Below, piece by piece: positions 26,253-35,246 of a stretch of DNA of 61,348 bases. The stretch is from JAJFFW01 sp038531315 (lineage in GTDB: Bacteria > Pseudomonadota > Alphaproteobacteria > Caulobacterales > Parvularculaceae): the NCBI GenBank assembly GCA_038531315.1, contig JBCBBT010000014.1, positions 1 to 61,348 of the forward strand, given 5' to 3'. Numbering within the stretch: position 1 is the first letter of the stretch; each line of letters begins with the position of its first letter. Both the position numbers and the translations under genes were made by a program. The notes under the pieces are model-generated. The model was not told the DNA's origin. It saw only the letters and a list, made by a program, of their open reading frames with translations, and did not search any database.

Positions 26253-27632
26253 CTACTCACCAAAGCTGCCCGCTGCGCCGGGGAAAACAACGGGGCTCTC
26301 CGCGCCGTCTTTCGAGACGCTCGCGACGCCAAAATAGTAATTGTCGATGACGATGTTTTCGAGCGTGAACTCGGAAACGTCGCCGACAAAGCGGCTCTGC
26401 GTCCATTCGGGCTCCGTCGTCAGGCGCCAATAGACTTTATACCCGGCGAGATTGCGCGCCGCCCTGCCCTTTGGCCGCGTCCATTTCAGCGTCGTTGACG
26501 GGCGCACCGCGCCCTCGATTGTCACGTCAGCAGGAAACGGCGGCGCGCTCGCCATGCCAGCCAGCGAGACGACATTGAGCGCGGTCAACTTCGCAGCGTA
26601 ATCGAAATCGACAAACTCGAGCGTGTCGCCATATGTCACGCCGTCTTCTGTCCGTAAGTCCTGATGCTGACGATCGTAATGTTCATGGGTTTCCATGATC
26701 CGGACGCCGGGAAATCCCGCCTCGTTAAACGGTCGGTGGTGACCGCCGCGGCCGAAGCGGTCGAGCCGGTAAATCATCATAATGTTGAGGTTCGTCACAT
26801 AATGCTCGCCGAGCTTTTTCACATAGCGGGCGATGTTGCGCGAAGGCGAATCGACCTCGCCGCCGGTAAAACGCCGCTGGCGGGCTTCCTCGGGCGTTTC
26901 CACATAGCGCGTGCCTTCGGAGAAAACGCGCGCCGTTGAATTGTCGATGACGCCGTCAATGCCGGCGATATTGCCGATCATATCGTTGTTAAGGACCGCC
27001 TTGATGCGCCAACCGTTTTCTTTTGCATGGGCCGCGACGATCTTGCCGCCGAAAAGCCCCTGCTCCTCGCCGGAAAGCGCGGCGTAGATAATCGAGCCGG
27101 CAAACTTTTTCTTCGACAGGACACGCGCCGCCTCCAGCACCCCGGCCATGCCCGATGCATTGTCGTTGGCGCCGGGAGAATCGTTTTCGCCGTTCAGCGG
27201 ATCAGAAATCCGGCTGTCGATATCGCCTGACATGACGACATATCGCCCCGGATCGAGCACGCCGCGCTGAATGGCGACGACGCTGACGACTTCGGTGCGC
27301 TGAGGGATCCGGCGCTCGCCTTCGACAAAGTCGCTGACATAGATCACCTCAAGACAGCCGCCGCAGTCCATTGAGATTTTCTCGAACTCGGCCTTGATCC
27401 AGCGGCGGGCGGCGCCGATCCCGCGCGCGTCCGACACAGTTTCAGAAAGCGTGTGACGCGTCCCGAACGAGACGAGCTTTGCTATATCGGCCTCCAGCCG
27501 CGCCGCCGAGGGGGCGGCGGCCAGATCGTGCAGCATCAAAACCTCGCCCGGCGGCGCGGTTTGCGCGGCGGCCGAAATCGGCAGACTGGCCGCGATAAGA
27601 GACGATAGCGCAAGACAGAACTTCAGCGGCAT
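26253..27632 (-). CDS. Exported M28 family peptidase with FN3-like C-terminus
   Basis: 459 aa with a signal peptide (about 1-23, ISAAAQ). The zinc aminopeptidase domain spans about 60-340: GANDNASG (metal Asp), ALSGEEQGLFGG (catalytic Glu pair), NNDMIGN (Asp) and RGGHHRPF (His). The position where most M28 enzymes have a metal-binding His (GHxDS) reads SGDIDS here. A C-terminal region of about 90 residues (STTLKWTRP, GYKVYWRL) looks like a fibronectin type III domain. It is probably periplasmic or secreted and cleaves peptides. The upstream phosphotransferase gene is in the same direction. Confidence 0.8.
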   Translation of the reverse strand: MPLKFCLALSSLIAASLPISAAAQTAPPGEVLMLHDLAAAPSAARLEADIAKLVSFGTRHTLSETVSDARGIGAARRWIKAEFEKISMDCGGCLEVIYVSDFVEGERRIPQRTEVVSVVAIQRGVLDPGRYVVMSGDIDSRISDPLNGENDSPGANDNASGMAGVLEAARVLSKKKFAGSIIYAALSGEEQGLFGGKIVAAHAKENGWRIKAVLNNDMIGNIAGIDGVIDNSTARVFSEGTRYVETPEEARQRRFTGGEVDSPSRNIARYVKKLGEHYVTNLNIMMIYRLDRFGRGGHHRPFNEAGFPGVRIMETHEHYDRQHQDLRTEDGVTYGDTLEFVDFDYAAKLTALNVVSLAGMASAPPFPADVTIEGAVRPSTTLKWTRPKGRAARNLAGYKVYWRLTTEPEWTQSRFVGDVSEFTLENIVIDNYYFGVASVSKDGAESPVVFPGAAGSFGE

Positions 27633-27694
27633 CGGAGCTTCCTTATGAAACGGTTTTCAACTCCTAGCACTATGCTTTCGTCAGAGGAACGGGC

Positions 27695-28618
27695 CTATGC
27701 GCCGCCGCCTTCGCGAAAATCAGTCAGCACGGCATTGATCGCGCGGCGCGACATATCGGCCAAGGTCTGGTTGCTCGCACGATAATAGGCAAGCGCAATA
27801 AGAGCGACCGATAACGCCCACCCCTGACCGCGGACCCAGGTGGGCTCGTCATCGCCCAGCGCGTCGCGGAACGACCGGCGCGCATTTCCCTCAAACAAAC
27901 TCCACGCAACCATGAGATCGCAAGCCGGATCGCCGACACCGCACAACCCAAAGTCAATCACGGCCGTGATGCGATTATCGCGCGCCAGCAGATTCCCGGC
28001 ATGGATATCGCCATGCAGCCAGACCGGTTGCGCCGTCCAGGGCGGCGCCGCGCAACAGGCGCGCCAAGCACCCAGAATCTCGCGCGCGTCAAACTGGTCA
28101 CTGAGCGTATCAATTGCTGTTAACGTCAGGTGGTTTCGTCGCCCGAGCGGAACGCCGCGTCCGTTATTTTGAGCCCCGCTTAAAGGCGCGCCGCGAATCT
28201 CGATCTTTCTGAGCGCCAGAATAAAGCCCGCGAGCGCTTGCGCCGCCGGTTCCGATTGCGCAACACACTGGGTGGAAACCGGATCGCCTTCAAGCCATCT
28301 GTAAACGGACCACGGCCACGCAAACCCGCATCCCGGCGCGCCGATCGCCAGCGGCTCCGGGACCTGTAAAGGCAACGCAGAAAAAGATGGGAGATGTCGC
28401 CATTCTTTTTCAATCAAGGGCGCAGCGGCGGCGATGCGCGGCATGCGCACAACCATGGTCTCCCCCAGTCTGAACAGTGCGTTATCGGCGCCGGCGGACG
28501 TCACCGCTCTTAAGGGCAAATGCGCCGATTGTGGGTGTTGAGCGGCCAACAGGCTGTGAACAAGGTCTATGTCTATGGCGAATTCATCAGCATGCATGGC
28601 CTGTGTATGAGCCATCAT
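27695..28618 (-). CDS. Aminoglycoside phosphotransferase-family (APH) kinase-like protein
   Basis: 307 aa. The catalytic Brenner motif WLHGDIHAGNLL and the metal-binding VIDFGLCGVGDPACDL are intact. The N-terminal lobe has LFRLGETMVVRMPR with the ATP-binding Lys position apparently replaced by Arg. The family phosphorylates small hydroxylated molecules. Homologues of this type are often annotated as antibiotic kinases, but the substrate is unknown and resistance should not be assumed. The reading frame is open to 28819. I start it at 28618 because the terminator at 28636-28666 and the end of the TonB receptor gene lie in the upstream extension. Confidence 0.78.
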   Translation of the reverse strand: MMAHTQAMHADEFAIDIDLVHSLLAAQHPQSAHLPLRAVTSAGADNALFRLGETMVVRMPRIAAAAPLIEKEWRHLPSFSALPLQVPEPLAIGAPGCGFAWPWSVYRWLEGDPVSTQCVAQSEPAAQALAGFILALRKIEIRGAPLSGAQNNGRGVPLGRRNHLTLTAIDTLSDQFDAREILGAWRACCAAPPWTAQPVWLHGDIHAGNLLARDNRITAVIDFGLCGVGDPACDLMVAWSLFEGNARRSFRDALGDDEPTWVRGQGWALSVALIALAYYRASNQTLADMSRRAINAVLTDFREGGGA

Positions 28619-28635
28619 GCATCTTCGTGTAAAAT

Positions 28636-28666
28636 AAAAAGGGCGGCTGAAAGAGCCGCCCTTTTT
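28636..28666. terminator. Bidirectional rho-independent terminator
   Basis: GGGCGGCT (28641-28648) and AGCCGCCC (28654-28661) form a perfect 8-bp stem with loop GAAAG, flanked by A5 and T5. On the minus strand it lies 20 nt past the TonB receptor stop and just before the phosphotransferase start. Confidence 0.9.
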
Positions 28667-28685
28667 CGATTCCGAATGAGGCCCG

Positions 28686-31070
28686 CTAGAATGCGATGCG
28701 CGCCGTAAGGCCGAAAGTGCGCGGCTGATTGGTCCGGAAACCAAGACGCGCGCGGCCGCCGCGTTCCCGGTCAAACGACAACAGAGCATTCTCGTCTGTG
28801 ACATTGTTGATGTAGGCAATCACGGTCAGCTTGTCGAAATTAACGCCCGCACTCAGATTTACGATCTGGTACGGATCAAGTTCGAGATCGAGGCTGGTCA
28901 CTTCCGTACCCGTCGCGCCCGCGAAAGGCAGCCCGGAAACGAAGTCGCCCGCGCCGGGCAGCTGGTCGCTCGGCTGGGTGAACCGGCTGCCAACATGCTG
29001 GATCGACGCGGAGACAAACCCTTCCGATCCACCGCCGAGATTAAGCGGGAAAGAGTATGTGCCGCTCGCCGAAATCTGGAATTCAGGCACGGATGGCAGA
29101 CGATTGCCGTCCTGAACGCCGCCAAGGATGGCGCCGGTGCCGTCGATCACGGTTGAGTCGAACTCCGCTTCGAGAAGACTGCCGGCGACAAACAACTCAA
29201 GACCTTCAATGGGCTCAAACCCGAGCTCCCACTCGACGCCGAGCGTGTGCGCTTCGGGCACGTTGAACGAGATCCGCGAGGAACACGAGCCCGCATCGAG
29301 CGTCACCTGAAGATCGGTAATGTCCGTATAGAAACCGGCGATATTGAATGTAACGCCGTTGCGCTGGAATTTCGCGCCGCCTTCGAAATTCCAGAGCGTT
29401 TCGTCTTCATAGGACTGGAAGCCGCCAAAGATCGCTTCGTCTTCCGGCGTACACAGCGCCACATTGAGCGGGTCATTGACGCCGCCGAGCCGGAAGCCCT
29501 GCGAGGCCTGAGCGTTAACCGTCAGGCTGTCATTGACGTCATAGCTCAACAAGAAGCGCGGCGTCACGCCGTCCGACGACGTCTCGTCAACCGTGCCGCT
29601 GTCGCCGGCCGCGAAAAGGCCGCCCGTCGTAATGGTGCGGATTTCCTCGAAGTCGTAATACCGCGCGCCCGCCGTGAAATGCAGACGCTCGGTAATGTCA
29701 AAGGTCGCCTCGCCGAAAAACGCAAACTGCTGGAGGTCGTAAGGCAGGTCCGAGTTGAAGGGCGAATCAGCGCCGAAACCGTTGGCGACGGCCGCCGATG
29801 TGCCGGCGCCAAGCACCTGATCGGTGAAGGCGTCATACCCCGGCGTCGGCAGTCGTTGCGCGTAGATGCGCTCAATATCGGTGTAGAAGAAGCCAACCAG
29901 CCAATCGAGACGGTTATCGCCCGCTGAGCTGAGCCGGATTTCCTGCGTCCACTGCGTAACGCCTGTCGTGTCGCGCAGATTGGACGGCAACAACACGGCC
30001 TCGTCGGGAAAGCCAAGGTCGACAGAGACCGATCCGGTCAGCGCACTGGCGTCCCGGCTCACCAAAATCGAGCGATCCGTATACGTTGTGACGGAGGTCA
30101 GATCGACAGCGCCAAGATTAACCTCAATCAGGTTGTCCACCAGCAGCGTTTCATCGTCAAATTCCTCATCCAGCCGGAGAAACTGACGACGCTCCTGAAA
30201 GTTCACCGCCGTGCGCTCATCGGTGAACGGATTGGCGAAAAGATTGAATACCTCCTGGCGATTAAACCCGTCGGTATGAATGTTCTGGAAAATCAGGCGC
30301 GGGGTTATGGAGATGTTCGGGGTCGGCTCCCAACGCAGCGAAATTCTGCCGCCTGAACGCGTGCCGGTATTGACGTCATTGTCAACAACAGTGGAACCGC
30401 CGGGTCCGTCGCGCAGCGCATCAATGAACCCGCCATACTCTGTATGATAGCCGACAATGCGCGCTGCGACGTTCTCCCCGAGCGGCAGGTTAACAACGCC
30501 CTTGAGATGACCGCCGCCGCTGCCGCCGTCGATAAAATTAAAATTGCCTTCCACAAGACCTTCATATTCGCCGATCTTGGGTTGGTTCGTGATGTAGCGG
30601 ATCGTGCCGCCGATAGAACCGGAGCCAAACAGCGTGCCTTGCGGACCGCGCAGGGTTTCCACCCGGTTGAGATCAAACAGATCAAAGTCCGGCGTAAACA
30701 GCGAAAGCGATATCACCGACTCATCGAGATAGACGCCGACCTGTTCCTTGACCCCCGGCTGGTCGCGAACGATCTGGCCCGCCGAAACACCGCGAACGGC
30801 GACCTGGCTCTGCCCCGGCCCCAGGTTCTGGATCGTCAGACTGGCGACGTTGCGGGAAATATCTTCAAGGTTCTGAGAGCCCGTACGCTGAATATCTTCC
30901 TGCGTTTGAGCGTTAATGGAAAACGGCACTTCCTGCAGCGTTTGCTCGCGCTTGGTCGCCGTAACGATGATCACGTCGTCGGCTTCGTCCTGCGCCGCGG
31001 CGCCGGTCGTCAGCGCCAGCGCGCAAACGCCGGAAAAAAGAAGGCTTTTTGAGGCGGTAAATTTCGGCAT
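28686..31070 (-). CDS. TonB-dependent outer-membrane receptor
   Basis: 794 aa. Signal peptide about 1-26 (ALTTGAAAQ), TonB box-like DVIIVTATKR, plug domain about 45-160 with VETLRGPQGTLFGSGSIGGTIRY, then a 22-strand barrel ending RTFGLTARIAF with the terminal Phe needed for BAM insertion. The start 31070 follows GGGAG at a good distance. An in-frame extension to 31277 runs through promoter DNA. The ligand is unknown and no siderophore, cobalamin or sugar genes adjoin it. It is a single-gene unit with a strong terminator. Confidence 0.9.
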   Translation of the reverse strand: MPKFTASKSLLFSGVCALALTTGAAAQDEADDVIIVTATKREQTLQEVPFSINAQTQEDIQRTGSQNLEDISRNVASLTIQNLGPGQSQVAVRGVSAGQIVRDQPGVKEQVGVYLDESVISLSLFTPDFDLFDLNRVETLRGPQGTLFGSGSIGGTIRYITNQPKIGEYEGLVEGNFNFIDGGSGGGHLKGVVNLPLGENVAARIVGYHTEYGGFIDALRDGPGGSTVVDNDVNTGTRSGGRISLRWEPTPNISITPRLIFQNIHTDGFNRQEVFNLFANPFTDERTAVNFQERRQFLRLDEEFDDETLLVDNLIEVNLGAVDLTSVTTYTDRSILVSRDASALTGSVSVDLGFPDEAVLLPSNLRDTTGVTQWTQEIRLSSAGDNRLDWLVGFFYTDIERIYAQRLPTPGYDAFTDQVLGAGTSAAVANGFGADSPFNSDLPYDLQQFAFFGEATFDITERLHFTAGARYYDFEEIRTITTGGLFAAGDSGTVDETSSDGVTPRFLLSYDVNDSLTVNAQASQGFRLGGVNDPLNVALCTPEDEAIFGGFQSYEDETLWNFEGGAKFQRNGVTFNIAGFYTDITDLQVTLDAGSCSSRISFNVPEAHTLGVEWELGFEPIEGLELFVAGSLLEAEFDSTVIDGTGAILGGVQDGNRLPSVPEFQISASGTYSFPLNLGGGSEGFVSASIQHVGSRFTQPSDQLPGAGDFVSGLPFAGATGTEVTSLDLELDPYQIVNLSAGVNFDKLTVIAYINNVTDENALLSFDRERGGRARLGFRTNQPRTFGLTARIAF

Positions 31071-31245
31071 GAGTAAAAACTCCCTGTTCGCTTGAGCGAC
31101 ATTTTTGTGGAGCGAATCGTTTTGTCGTTTGATGCGCCTGTCAAACAAGTTCGCCGAAAATGGGGGTGGGAATGATTCGTTTCGCAGTGCGGTGTGGCCT
31201 GCGACCAACACCTGCTGCCGATAATCAAGCCTAAGTGCAATAGAA

Positions 31246-31296
31246 TGCGACGCAGTCGCACAAAGGTACCGACGCATATGGGCGTCAACGCGTTGA
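31246..31296. promoter_or_regulatory. Cluster of three inverted repeats upstream of the TonB receptor
   Basis: TGCGAC-GCA-GTCGCA (31246-31260), GACGC-ATATGG-GCGTC-like (31271-31285) and the perfect palindrome TCAACGCGTTGA (31285-31296) lie 176-226 bp upstream of the receptor start. A candidate minus-strand -10 (TATAAAAT) sits close by near 31301-31308. The density suggests operator sites or overlapping RNA hairpins. Confidence 0.4.
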
Positions 31297-31397
31297 TGTT
31301 ATTTTATACCAAAGAAGTCTGCCGGCCCCCGGTCATAACAATCAGGCGGGGAATACGGACAAAACAGGACGGCGCGCCAAATAAGATCGCATGAGCG

Positions 31398-32213
31398 CTA
31401 CAGGCCGCCAAGATTGCCAATGCTCTGGTCCATGGTGTCAGCGGCGCTTTTCGCGCAATCGCCAACGGGTTTGGCGGGAACGCCCGCGACCGTGCAGTAG
31501 GCTTTGACATTGCTCAGGACAACGCTGCCGGCCGCGACTTTCGCCCCCTCGCCGACTTCGATATTGCCGAGCACTTTAGCGCCGACGCTGATCAATGCGC
31601 CCTTGCGGATTTTCGGATGGCGATCGCCCATTTCTTTGCCGGTGCCGCCGAGCGTAACATTCTGCAGGATGGAGACATTGTCTTCGATGACTGTCGTCTC
31701 GCCGATTACAACGCCGGTCGCATGATCGATAAAAACGCCCTTGCCGATGGAAACCGCAGGATGAATGTCGACCTGAAAAAGCTCCGACATGCGGCTTTGC
31801 AGATAGAGCGCCAGCGCACGGCGATCATTGCGCCACAGCCAGTTGGCGACGCGCTGCGCCTGGAGCGCAAGAAACCCCTTGAAGTAGAGAAACGGCTGCA
31901 CGTATTCGAACGTCGCCGGATCGCGGTCATGGACGGCCAGAATATCGGCCAGCGTCGCCTCGACCATGGCCGGCTCGTCCGCATACGCCGCAAGACATAC
32001 CTCCCGCCAGAACATCGGATTTGTTTCCTTGTCGGAAAGTTTTTGCGCGAGACGATAGGACAGCGCGCCCTCGAAGGTCTCATGGTTTAAAACCGTCGCA
32101 TGCAAAAAACTCGCTAGCCCCGGCTCGGACGCCGCATTCGTCGCAGCCTCGACGCGGATGCGCGCCCATGTCTGGTCGGTTGTGAGTTTGACGACTTTTG
32201 ACGGTTCGGACAT
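31398..32213 (-). CDS. cysE: Serine O-acetyltransferase
   Basis: 271 aa. It makes O-acetylserine from serine and acetyl-CoA for cysteine synthesis. The N-terminal helical domain (DPATFEYVQPFLYFKGFLALQ is summarised by DPATFEYV and KGFLALQ) precedes the left-handed beta-helix with HPAVSIGKGVFIDHATGVVI and SILQNVTLGGTGK. The catalytic His and Asp sit in the DHATG region. The start at 32213 is set by AAGGAG 8 nt upstream; a frame to 32315 is a spurious extension. It is last in the queF-cyclophilin-NUDIX-cysE minus-strand run. Confidence 0.93.
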   Translation of the reverse strand: MSEPSKVVKLTTDQTWARIRVEAATNAASEPGLASFLHATVLNHETFEGALSYRLAQKLSDKETNPMFWREVCLAAYADEPAMVEATLADILAVHDRDPATFEYVQPFLYFKGFLALQAQRVANWLWRNDRRALALYLQSRMSELFQVDIHPAVSIGKGVFIDHATGVVIGETTVIEDNVSILQNVTLGGTGKEMGDRHPKIRKGALISVGAKVLGNIEVGEGAKVAAGSVVLSNVKAYCTVAGVPAKPVGDCAKSAADTMDQSIGNLGGL

Positions 32214-32284
32214 CACCCGTCTCCTTATCTGCACCTTTAAGCGGCCCTTGCCCGGCCCATTATCTGGCGGCGCTGCAACAGACG

Positions 32285-32896
32285 CTAGCGCATATCGCGT
32301 AAAATAAGCGTGCACAATGCGGGCGGCAACGCCCCGCGCCGGGCTTTTTCCACCGCCGCAAGCGTCATCACAATGGTGAGAGAGTCGCGAATTTCACCGC
32401 TCATCACCCGGTCGAAAAGCTCTGCGAATAGCGCAGCGCGCAACGTTAACGCCTCAGTCGGGTCCGGCGACGGCGCGCCCGGCGTCAAATCGCTCGCGAT
32501 GAAACAAACCGCTTCCTCATCCGTGACCGAGTTCGAAACATCGAAACCGATCAGCGGGGTCCACGTCGCGGCGGTAAAACCGGTTTCCTCCGCAAGTTCG
32601 CGTTGCGCCGACCGCAGCGGGTCCTCCGCAAGCGGACCGCCGCCTTCGGGCAGTTCCCAGGAATACGCCTCCAGCGGAAAGCGGTGCTGACCGATTAGCG
32701 GGACCCGCCCGTCCTCATCGATGGCGAGAACGCCGATTGCGCGGTTCTTGAAATGAACAACGCCATAGGCCCCGTCCCCGCCGTCGGGGCGCTTCACTGC
32801 ACTGTGGGTGACCCTGAGCCACGGATTTTCATAAACGCAATCCTCGGACAAGACCGTCCACGGACCGTTTTTCCTGGGCGGCGTCTGCGCGCTCAC
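32285..32896 (-). CDS. NUDIX hydrolase (ADP-ribose pyrophosphatase-like)
   Basis: 203 aa. The NUDIX box is present as GGGPLAEDPLRSAQRELAEE followed by TGF, with the REL-x-EE metal-binding core. LPEGGG before the box and AVCFIASDLTPG after it resemble ADP-ribose or nucleoside-diphosphate-sugar pyrophosphatases. It is cytoplasmic. The ATG overlaps the cyclophilin stop by 4 bp, so the two are translationally coupled. The substrate preference is inferred. Confidence 0.82.
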   Translation of the reverse strand: MSAQTPPRKNGPWTVLSEDCVYENPWLRVTHSAVKRPDGGDGAYGVVHFKNRAIGVLAIDEDGRVPLIGQHRFPLEAYSWELPEGGGPLAEDPLRSAQRELAEETGFTAATWTPLIGFDVSNSVTDEEAVCFIASDLTPGAPSPDPTEALTLRAALFAELFDRVMSGEIRDSLTIVMTLAAVEKARRGALPPALCTLILRDMR

Positions 32897-33876
32897 TCGC
32901 CCGCCGCATCCTTCGCGGCGATCGCGCGCACCGGATAAGGCAGCTGGCAGATATCGATATGGTCCGGGCGAAAATAGAAAAACGCCTCCGGGCGATTGCG
33001 GCGCGCTTCAAGATAGGCCTGAAACGTCTCCGTATCATCGCGGAGGACTTCAAGGTTGGTCCGCTCTTCCGGCGGCGTGTCAGCAGCGAGACGCAGTGCG
33101 TTGATCGTCTCGCCGACGTCATCGTCCTCGGTTTCAGGCGGCGACACGCGGCGCAGCGCCTGAAGATGCTCCATGCCGGAGACGACCCGGCCAAACACCG
33201 TCAGATTGCGATCAAGATAACGTTGCGGCTGCAAGGTGATATAAAACTCCGTACTCGCCGTATCTTTCTCGTTGGTGCGCCCGAAAGCAAACGCGCCCGC
33301 GCAGTGCAAATGCCAGATCGCGTCGCTCTTGGCGCTGAGGCCGACGGGAAGACCTGCCAGAAACCCGACCGATGCGGCGTAGCCGTCTGCGTCGCTGACG
33401 CGCGTCACCGGCATTTTCTCGCTTACCGGCTCTTCAAATTCGGCGGCGAGCATTTGCTTTGCCTCGCCGATATCGCGTTTCTCAAAAGGATCGCCGCCCT
33501 GCGCGACAAAACCGTCAATGACGCGATAAAAAGAAAGACCGTCGTAAAAACCGGCGTGCGCCAGCGTCTTGACCTGCGCCACGTGACCGGGCGCGAGATG
33601 CGGCGATAATGCGATCACGACGCGGCCCCTGTCGAGATCGATGTAAAGCGTGTTTTCCGGATCGAGCGCGCGCCAATCCGTCGGCGCGGAACTCTCCAGA
33701 ATTTCCGCCGAGCTTTGCTTGCCTTCCAGAGCGTCGGCCGCAGCGCCGCCGCCCGGCGCGAGCGCTCCCGTGATCGCGCCGGCAAACGCGACAAGCCCGG
33801 CGAGCCCGCCAAATTTCAAAGCATGGCGCATTGCGCTTGATACGGTTCGCCCCGCTTCCATCGATTGTTCTCGCAT
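32893..33876 (-). CDS. Cyclophilin-type peptidyl-prolyl isomerase, membrane-anchored or exported
   Basis: 327 aa. The N-terminal hydrophobic stretch (about 22-45) is a signal or anchor, placing it in the periplasm. The isomerase domain (about 75-245) has GLSFYRVIDGFVAQGGDP, FAFGRTNEKDTASTEFYI and LTVFGRVVSGME. The FxxxxxGFVxQGGD block and the Arg-containing active-site segment are complete. About 80 extra C-terminal residues are of unknown role. It helps fold exported proteins. It starts 9 bp after queF and overlaps the NUDIX gene. Confidence 0.85.
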   Translation of the reverse strand: MREQSMEAGRTVSSAMRHALKFGGLAGLVAFAGAITGALAPGGGAAADALEGKQSSAEILESSAPTDWRALDPENTLYIDLDRGRVVIALSPHLAPGHVAQVKTLAHAGFYDGLSFYRVIDGFVAQGGDPFEKRDIGEAKQMLAAEFEEPVSEKMPVTRVSDADGYAASVGFLAGLPVGLSAKSDAIWHLHCAGAFAFGRTNEKDTASTEFYITLQPQRYLDRNLTVFGRVVSGMEHLQALRRVSPPETEDDDVGETINALRLAADTPPEERTNLEVLRDDTETFQAYLEARRNRPEAFFYFRPDHIDICQLPYPVRAIAAKDAAGE

Positions 33877-33885
33877 CGTTTCCTC

Positions 33886-34467
33886 CTAGCCGCGGCCGCG
33901 ATAGGCCGGGACCCCCTGATCCGGAAGCCAGAGCCCCTTGGGCGGCGCGCCGGTCTGGTAAAAGACATCGATCGGGATGCCGCCGCGCGGATACCAGTAA
34001 CCGCCAATGCGCAGCCAGGTCGGCTTGCATGCGGCGACGATCCGTTTTGCGATCATCACGGTGCAGTCCTCATGAAAGGCGCCGTGATTTCGAAACGTGG
34101 TTAAAAATAGCTTCAACGACTTTGATTCCACAATCGATTTGTCCGGCGCATAATCGATCACCAGATGGGCGAAATCCGGCTGTCCAGTCATCGGGCACAG
34201 GGAGGTGAATTCAGGGCACACAAACCGCACATTATAAAGCGCGCCCTGATGCGGGTTCGGCGCCGCTTCGAGCCTCGCCTCTTCCGGCGTCGCCGCCGCA
34301 TCTACCGTCGCGCCAAGCTGGCTGAGGCTATCGGACAACGCCATCGATTGCGCGCCGCGCGCCGGCTTCGCGGACGTCTTCCGGGGCGCCGCTTTCTTCG
34401 ACGGCGACTTCCTGGGACCAGCAGCTTTTTGAGCGCGGCTTGTACTCTTGCGGACCTTGTTCGTCAT
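33886..34467 (-). CDS. queF: 7-cyano-7-deazaguanine reductase
   Basis: 193 aa with the short (YkvM-type) QueF core from about residue 45. It reduces preQ0 to preQ1 for queuosine tRNA modification. PEFTSLCPMTGQPDFAH holds the nucleophilic Cys, and FRNHGAFHED the substrate-binding residues. The first 40 residues are rich in Lys, Ala, Pro and Arg and do not belong to the usual enzyme. An internal ATG at 34344 would remove them, but neither start has a good ribosome-binding site. Other que genes are not in the window. It probably leads the operon with the cyclophilin gene. Confidence 0.9.
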   Translation of the reverse strand: MTNKVRKSTSRAQKAAGPRKSPSKKAAPRKTSAKPARGAQSMALSDSLSQLGATVDAAATPEEARLEAAPNPHQGALYNVRFVCPEFTSLCPMTGQPDFAHLVIDYAPDKSIVESKSLKLFLTTFRNHGAFHEDCTVMIAKRIVAACKPTWLRIGGYWYPRGGIPIDVFYQTGAPPKGLWLPDQGVPAYRGRG

Positions 34468-35170
34468 GATCCCGCGCTAGCACGTTGCATTGAATTCGCA
34501 AAATCGCGCGGGGCCCGGCCCCGGCAAGCGCGCGGCCAAGATACCCAACCGACGGGGCTGAAACTGCGTTGCCGCCGTCCCGCGAGGATGTCGTCGCCGC
34601 CACCGGCCAAGACATGAAGAGCCGCGGCGCAGCGCCAGAACGCCGCCACCCGATGAGCCTTATTCAGCGCGCCATATTGCAGGCCGCTTTCTTTCAGGTC
34701 GCCAAGGCCAGAACGTTACTGCCGGCAAGTTACTGACGCCACGTTACCGCCAGCACGTTACTGCCGGCACGTTACCGCCAGCGCATCATCGCCTGCACAT
34801 CATGACCGCCGCGCCTTATCCGGCATACCTTTGCGCGCACGCCTCATCCCGCACCATGCCTGATACTGCGTCGGGCCCGCCAGTCCGCCGCGGCAAGCCC
34901 AACGCGAAGAGACCGGCACCGGCCCCGCCGCTAAACCCGCCGAAGAGGCAACAGACCAGACAGCAAGCAAAGCCCCCGGAGCGCCGGTCGCCGCCCGTCC
35001 CGCCCGCCGCAATCAGAACTGTCACCCGGCGCGCCTTCCAGCGGCCGGCGAGAAAATGGCCGCAACTGGCAAATCGCCATAGACACGCCGTCGCCTGTCG
35101 GATTATAAGCCGCGCTCGCCTCCGGACTTCCTGTCCGGGGGCATCAGCGGCGCCCAAACCGGCCCGCAAC
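34468..35170. other. Gene-poor region between queF and tRNA-Phe
   Basis: No convincing gene is seen. The open frames on both strands lack ribosome-binding sites and family similarity. One plus-strand frame (34802-35263) runs into the tRNA gene and yields the familiar false peptide QLVEQRTENPRVGGSIPPLG. The main structured element is the 14-bp tandem array at 34713-34810. Confidence 0.6.
34713..34810. repeat. 14-bp tandem repeat array, seven units
   Basis: Seven consecutive 14-bp units follow the consensus ACGTTACYGCCRGC. Units 1, 3, 4 and 5 are nearly identical (ACGTTACTGCCGGC or ACGTTACCGCCAGC alternating). Unit 2 and the last two units have diverged. The length is not a multiple of three, so it is not a protein repeat. 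It resembles a minisatellite (VNTR). Confidence 0.8.

Positions 35171-35246
<76 letters not shown>

Noticed and set aside
27695..28618. Antibiotic-resistance kinase
   Set aside because: The Brenner motif shows an APH fold only. The family includes many metabolic kinases, so I do not call resistance.
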